DNA of 33,764 nucleotides, taken from a virus. The stretch spans positions 1 to 33,764 of the IMG/VR virus record IMGVR_UViG_3300037963_000397. One strand, written 5' to 3'. A model generated the notes under the pieces. It was given only the letters and a program-made list of their open reading frames with translations. It did not search any database and was not told where the DNA came from. A program made the position numbers and the translations under genes. Numbering within the stretch: position 1 is the stretch's first letter; the number at the start of each line of letters is the position of its first letter. Positions 31,426 to 33,764 of the stretch are shown here, one piece after another.

Positions 31426-31741
31426 TTATTACCATTACTTGAATTGGTTCATTCTTTGTTGTGCGTTCTTGTCGCTCTAATGCTTTTCCTTCCATTCGCT
31501 CAACTATAAATTGTATTGCTCTTAAATCTCCACGCTCTGCTAATTGAAATAACTTACCTAATATTATTTCCCTACGCTCTTTGCCATTTACTTCTTGGAA
31601 ACTAAACTGCTTTATTAAATCACTATAAGCGTTTCTTCTGCCATTAGGATTGCCAGATTGTCCTTTTTTCCATCTATTACCTAGCGTGTTGCCTTTAGCA
31701 AACTTACCATCTTTGCGTTTGTTCTTCGTTTGTTTAGTCAT
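31418..31741 (-). CDS. terS: Terminase small subunit-like protein (DUF5681-like)
   Basis: A 107-residue DNA-recognition subunit. The N terminus reads KDGKFAKGNTLGNRWKKGQSG-NPNGR, typical of DUF5681-type proteins placed before large terminases. The rest is helical (QLAERGDLRAIQFIVERMEG, 67-86). It overlaps TerL at its end. It would bind the packaging site, which should lie near this gene, but I see no clear repeat to name as that site. Confidence 0.75.
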   Translation of the reverse strand: MTKQTKNKRKDGKFAKGNTLGNRWKKGQSGNPNGRRNAYSDLIKQFSFQEVNGKERREIILGKLFQLAERGDLRAIQFIVERMEGKALERQERTTKNEPIQVMVIND

Positions 31742-31916
31742 CTAATTGAACTAATCCCATTGCCACAGGTTTGTTTAACATATCCATTAAATCTTTGACT
31801 GCTTCGGTCTCAAACTCATATACATCAAATTCTATTCGCCACGCTCCCGCAATCTTTAAGTTCTTAATGCCAACTAATTCAGCATTTAGCGATGTTTTAT
31901 TTTCGCTTTTTGCCAA
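31734..31916 (-). CDS. Small 60-residue protein, TTG start
   Basis: Starts at the TTG at 31916 inside the end of the AT-hook gene; no other start is available in frame before the C-terminal third. The sequence is mixed beta/alpha (AGAWRIEFDVYEFETEAVKD). It overlaps TerS by 8 bp. Function is unknown, perhaps a packaging accessory. No SD is visible before the TTG, so initiation may depend on coupling. Confidence 0.5.
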   Translation of the reverse strand: MAKSENKTSLNAELVGIKNLKIAGAWRIEFDVYEFETEAVKDLMDMLNKPVAMGLVQLDD

Positions 31917-32001
31917 ACTTAAATTTTTTTGATTTCATTGATTTAGATTTTTTTGGTGGTCTCCCACGCTTTGAACCATAAGTTCCTTTGCCTTTTGGCA
32001 T
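31897..32001 (-). CDS. 34-residue AT-hook microprotein
   Basis: The product MPKGKGTYGSKRGRPPKK-SKSMKSKKFKFGKKRK contains the AT-hook core KRGRPPKK (11-18), which binds the minor groove of AT-rich DNA, and a Lys-rich tail. AAGGAG lies before the ATG at 32001. It is the first gene of the packaging block, next to TerS. Short RGRP proteins of this kind recur in marine phages. Binding to the AT-rich phage genome at packaging is a sensible inference. Confidence 0.75.
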   Translation of the reverse strand: MPKGKGTYGSKRGRPPKKSKSMKSKKFKFGKKRK

Positions 32002-32097
32002 AGCAATCTCCTTAATTTTTAAGTGTTTAAATTTAAAAACGCTTTTAAAATTAATGAAAGTGCTTATTTTATATAAATGTAGTAATTAGAATAGGGT

Positions 32098-32388
32098 CTA
32101 TTTGGAACTATAATAGGGTTTAAATCGCATTAAAGTGAGTATCTTAGGTGTTATATTGATTGACTCTTCTTTTGGCTTGTATAACGCTTGAACTAATTTA
32201 GGGTCTCTGTTAGCTAATTGTTTTAATCTTATATCTATATCTCTTAATAATTCTTTGAGCGTGTTGCCAACCGCAGCTTTGTAATCAAACCCATCTTTAG
32301 TTTCATACATAATCTCAGCGTGATATAAATAATCGTGATTTACTTTACGAATATCCATAAGCCTCTGTTTGATAAGTATAATCGCCAT
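32098..32388 (-). CDS. Unknown 96-residue protein (or 86 residues from 32358)
   Basis: Mixed alpha/beta protein (HDYLYHAEIMYETKDGFDYK, then LKELLRDIDIRLKQLANRD). The upstream start at 32388 has no SD; an internal ATG at 32358 has AGAGG only three bases away, so the start is unsure. It overlaps the previous gene. After its stop lies a 96-bp AT-rich gap (32002-32097) with a TATAAA run but no confident promoter, before the AT-hook gene. Function is unknown. Confidence 0.55.
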   Translation of the reverse strand: MAIILIKQRLMDIRKVNHDYLYHAEIMYETKDGFDYKAAVGNTLKELLRDIDIRLKQLANRDPKLVQALYKPKEESINITPKILTLMRFKPYYSSK

Positions 32389-32509
32389 TTATCTTTGCCA
32401 CCGCTTGTATTAGTTCCATTGTAGTTATTTCATCAGTCCCAACTGTAACTAACAATTCTTCAAACTCTTCAAAAGATAATATAGTTACTAAATATTCGTC
32501 TAATTCCAT
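32345..32509 (-). CDS. Acidic 54-residue protein
   Basis: I start it at the ATG at 32509 (MELDEYLVTILSFEEFEELL), which overlaps the end of the zinc-ribbon gene; a GTG at 32545 lies inside that gene. The product is strongly acidic and helical. It follows the glutamyl-chemistry module. Acidic micro-proteins sometimes act as inhibitors or carriers, but no function is shown. Confidence 0.55.
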   Translation of the reverse strand: MELDEYLVTILSFEEFEELLVTVGTDEITTMELIQAVAKINGDYTYQTEAYGYS

Positions 32510-32643
32510 ACTGGATATTTTTCTTTGCAGGTAGTACACGCCCACCTTATTTTGTTTCCCTTGTTTTGTCTGTCTACAATCGTTACTTGCTCCTCACAAA
32601 TACTACATATTATAGAATCTATATATTCGTTATCTAAACTCAA
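32500..32643 (-). CDS. 47-residue zinc-ribbon protein, TTG start
   Basis: Two Cys pairs, CSIC (13-16) and CTTC (36-39), form a compact zinc ribbon; around them are acidic and Lys-rich segments. The TTG at 32643 overlaps the cyclotransferase stop as TTGA, and the gene ends overlapping the next ATG. Strong coupling to the enzyme module makes it a candidate accessory of that module, or simply a small regulator. Confidence 0.55.
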   Translation of the reverse strand: MSLDNEYIDSIICSICEEQVTIVDRQNKGNKIRWACTTCKEKYPVWN

Positions 32644-33257
32644 TATTCATTCCATAAACGATAATTGTGAATTGGCTCTTTGAACTCAGTAACTACTCCA
32701 TTGATTATACAATCTCTTAAAAATATCTCTTCATCTTCAGTATTCAAATCTAAATGACTTCTTCTTTTTACCATATCCATATAGATTTTATTTGTTGGTG
32801 TTCTTTGCCCATCAAAAAACCTCAAATGAAAAACCAATTTATCTGCTTTATCTGTGTAGTTACGATTGTCTATTATTAAGTTCAAATCAACTTCTCTTTT
32901 AGTTTTCCAATATCCACTTGCTATTTTATCAAGCTCTTCATCCCAAACGACATTCCCATATTCTTTATTAAAAAGATAATATTGAAAGCCTAATTTAGAA
33001 TCATTAACACGAGTGTATAAATACCCCTCGCTTTCAAGCATATCTAATTTAGCTAGTGTTGTGCTAGTTATGCGATAGACTTCTCCATATACTTTATCGC
33101 CTTTACTTTCTATAAGTAATGGAAACCCAAATTGATTTGGTTGATAAATAGCGTGGTCTTTTAAAATCTCGTGCCTAACAAAATCACTATCTTTTAAGAA
33201 GTGATGATTGCTACCACCTTTTTTTAATGTACCATATACGAATACTTCTGTTGTCAT
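32640..33257 (-). CDS. Gamma-glutamylcyclotransferase-like (AIG2/GGCT) protein with long C-terminal extension
   Basis: Enzymes of this fold release gamma-glutamyl groups as 5-oxoproline. The substrate loop VFVYGTLKKGGSNHHFL (5-21) and the acidic catalytic position Glu75 in LDMLESEGYLYTR (71-83) are present. The fold ends near residue 110; about 95 further residues (from GYWKTKREVDLN to the end) form an extension not seen in the basic family. The ATG overlaps the glutamine amidotransferase stop as ATGA. In context it would remove or recycle the gamma-glutamyl groups that the amidoligase forms, or act in its synthesis route as BtrG does in butirosin. Family is firm; reaction is inferred. Confidence 0.85.
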   Translation of the reverse strand: MTTEVFVYGTLKKGGSNHHFLKDSDFVRHEILKDHAIYQPNQFGFPLLIESKGDKVYGEVYRITSTTLAKLDMLESEGYLYTRVNDSKLGFQYYLFNKEYGNVVWDEELDKIASGYWKTKREVDLNLIIDNRNYTDKADKLVFHLRFFDGQRTPTNKIYMDMVKRRSHLDLNTEDEEIFLRDCIINGVVTEFKEPIHNYRLWNEY

Positions 33258-33764
33258 TTTATTTTCCTTATTATTGAACCATCATTTGCTTTGAACATTT
33301 TTAATTGGTCGCTATATGAAAACCTCGGAACGAATCTTTTAACTGTTTGAGGTTCATCTTTATACGCTCCAATCTTTGAATCATAGAACGAATATCTTTT
33401 TAACTTTGGTTCTTTTATCTTAATCTTCTTTGTGTCAATCTTTAGTGTCTTAGTATTAATCCTAACCATTGTATTAGGTTCTATCGTAATACGCTCATAT
33501 TCGCCCCAGAATCCCGCATCTATGATTGAATCGGTACTACCATAAGCATAGCAATCAAACTCTGGAATATAAATCATTTGAATCGGATTGTTCGCCTTTA
33601 CCATATAAACATAATCTGGTTGCTCTAAATCCGCCCAAACAATCGCAACACGACCTTGAACCTTTGGAAGTCTATCATCTAAAAATTCATCAACACTTGT
33701 AGAGGTTTCATACAATCTAAATATCGCCTCACTATCAACTTGAGCATATCTCTTCATATCGTAT
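33254..33764 (-). CDS. Class II glutamine amidotransferase (C-terminal part, cut by window end)
   Basis: Same gene as 1-677, seen from the other side of the break. The frame here is open to 33764 and lines up exactly with the left copy (ATG at 33757 equals 290, in frame). It encodes the second half of the glutaminase domain: VDSEAIFRLYE, then GRVAIVWADLEQPDYVY and CYAYGSTDSIID, then a basic C-terminal tail with KIDTKKIKIKEPKLKR and ending RKIK. Relative to the left copy it has Thr for Gly and Asp for Asn, from 11 base differences. The stop overlaps the cyclotransferase ATG. Confidence 0.88.
   Translation of the reverse strand, partial: YDMKRYAQVDSEAIFRLYETSTSVDEFLDDRLPKVQGRVAIVWADLEQPDYVYMVKANNPIQMIYIPEFDCYAYGSTDSIIDAGFWGEYERITIEPNTMVRINTKTLKIDTKKIKIKEPKLKRYSFYDSKIGAYKDEPQTVKRFVPRFSYSDQLKMFKANDGSIIRKIK
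33468..33764. repeat. Right copy of the imperfect terminal overlap
   Basis: Second copy of bases 1-297 with 11 mismatches. The offset is 33467, so the closed genome would be about 33,467 bp. Most mismatches are silent, pointing to two natural variants and not to random sequencing error. Confidence 0.9.

Noticed and set aside
32002-32097. Late promoter in the AT-rich gap before the AT-hook gene
   Set aside because: A TATAAA run is present but no matching -35 could be found, so it is only noted.
33468-33764. True direct terminal repeat of a linear genome
   Set aside because: The copies differ at 11 of 297 sites, unlike replicated terminal repeats, and the repeat cuts one gene in frame.

Overview
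The window is an essentially complete, AT-rich genome of a tailed phage. Every convincing gene lies on the minus strand, so the map reads from high to low coordinates. Tail tape measure, major tail protein and tail assembly chaperone genes, with no contractile sheath, indicate a siphovirus-like particle. Shine-Dalgarno sites of the AGGAG type and a tiny lipoprotein in the lysis region suggest a Gram-negative host that uses SD initiation. The gene style (DUF5872- and DUF6321-like basic proteins, giant S74 fiber, very small coupled genes) resembles uncultured marine phages. The exact host cannot be told from the sequence. No integrase, tRNA gene, DNA polymerase, primase or helicase was recognised.

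The two ends match: bases 1-297 and 33468-33764 are 96.3% identical (11 mismatches, giving 2 amino acid changes). Joined there, the genome closes at about 33,467 bp, and a glutamine amidotransferase gene cut by the ends becomes one 296-codon frame. In transcription order the map is: (1) packaging and head, 32001 to 25152: AT-hook microprotein, TerS, TerL, portal, morphogenesis proteins, DUF6321, scaffold, major capsid protein and a small virion protein; (2) a 1570-residue tail fiber with YadA-like repeats and an S74 chaperone, 25158 to 20446; (3) small proteins and lysis, 20446 to 17447: lipoprotein, three or four membrane/coiled-coil proteins, DUF5872 and an M15 endolysin; (4) a zinc-ribbon metallophosphoesterase, connectors, tail tube, frameshifted chaperone, tape measure and tail tip, 17443 to 7139; (5) a terminator and a promoter/operator gap, 7138 to 6917; (6) an early region, 6916 to 1795: histone-fold-like protein, HNH protein, HTH protein, OB-fold protein, PD-(D/E)XK nuclease, replication organiser and an orphan DNA methyltransferase; (7) an enzyme module running 1690 to 1 and on from 33764 to 32640: amidoligase, class II glutamine amidotransferase and gamma-glutamylcyclotransferase-like protein, then three small genes.

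The most interesting system is region 7. Its three enzymes are translationally coupled and together look like a phage-encoded gamma-glutamyl or amide conjugation pathway, hidden here because the contig break cuts the middle gene. Other strong signals are three intergenic RNA elements of similar forked fold (5140-5197, 5698-5776, 7013-7085), two candidate -1 frameshift sites (one canonical), a zinc-ribbon phosphoesterase that appears to use an ATT start, and a candidate phage histone-fold protein. Several real genes of 34-55 codons are described from coupled starts and stops; functional calls rest on motif recognition by eye.
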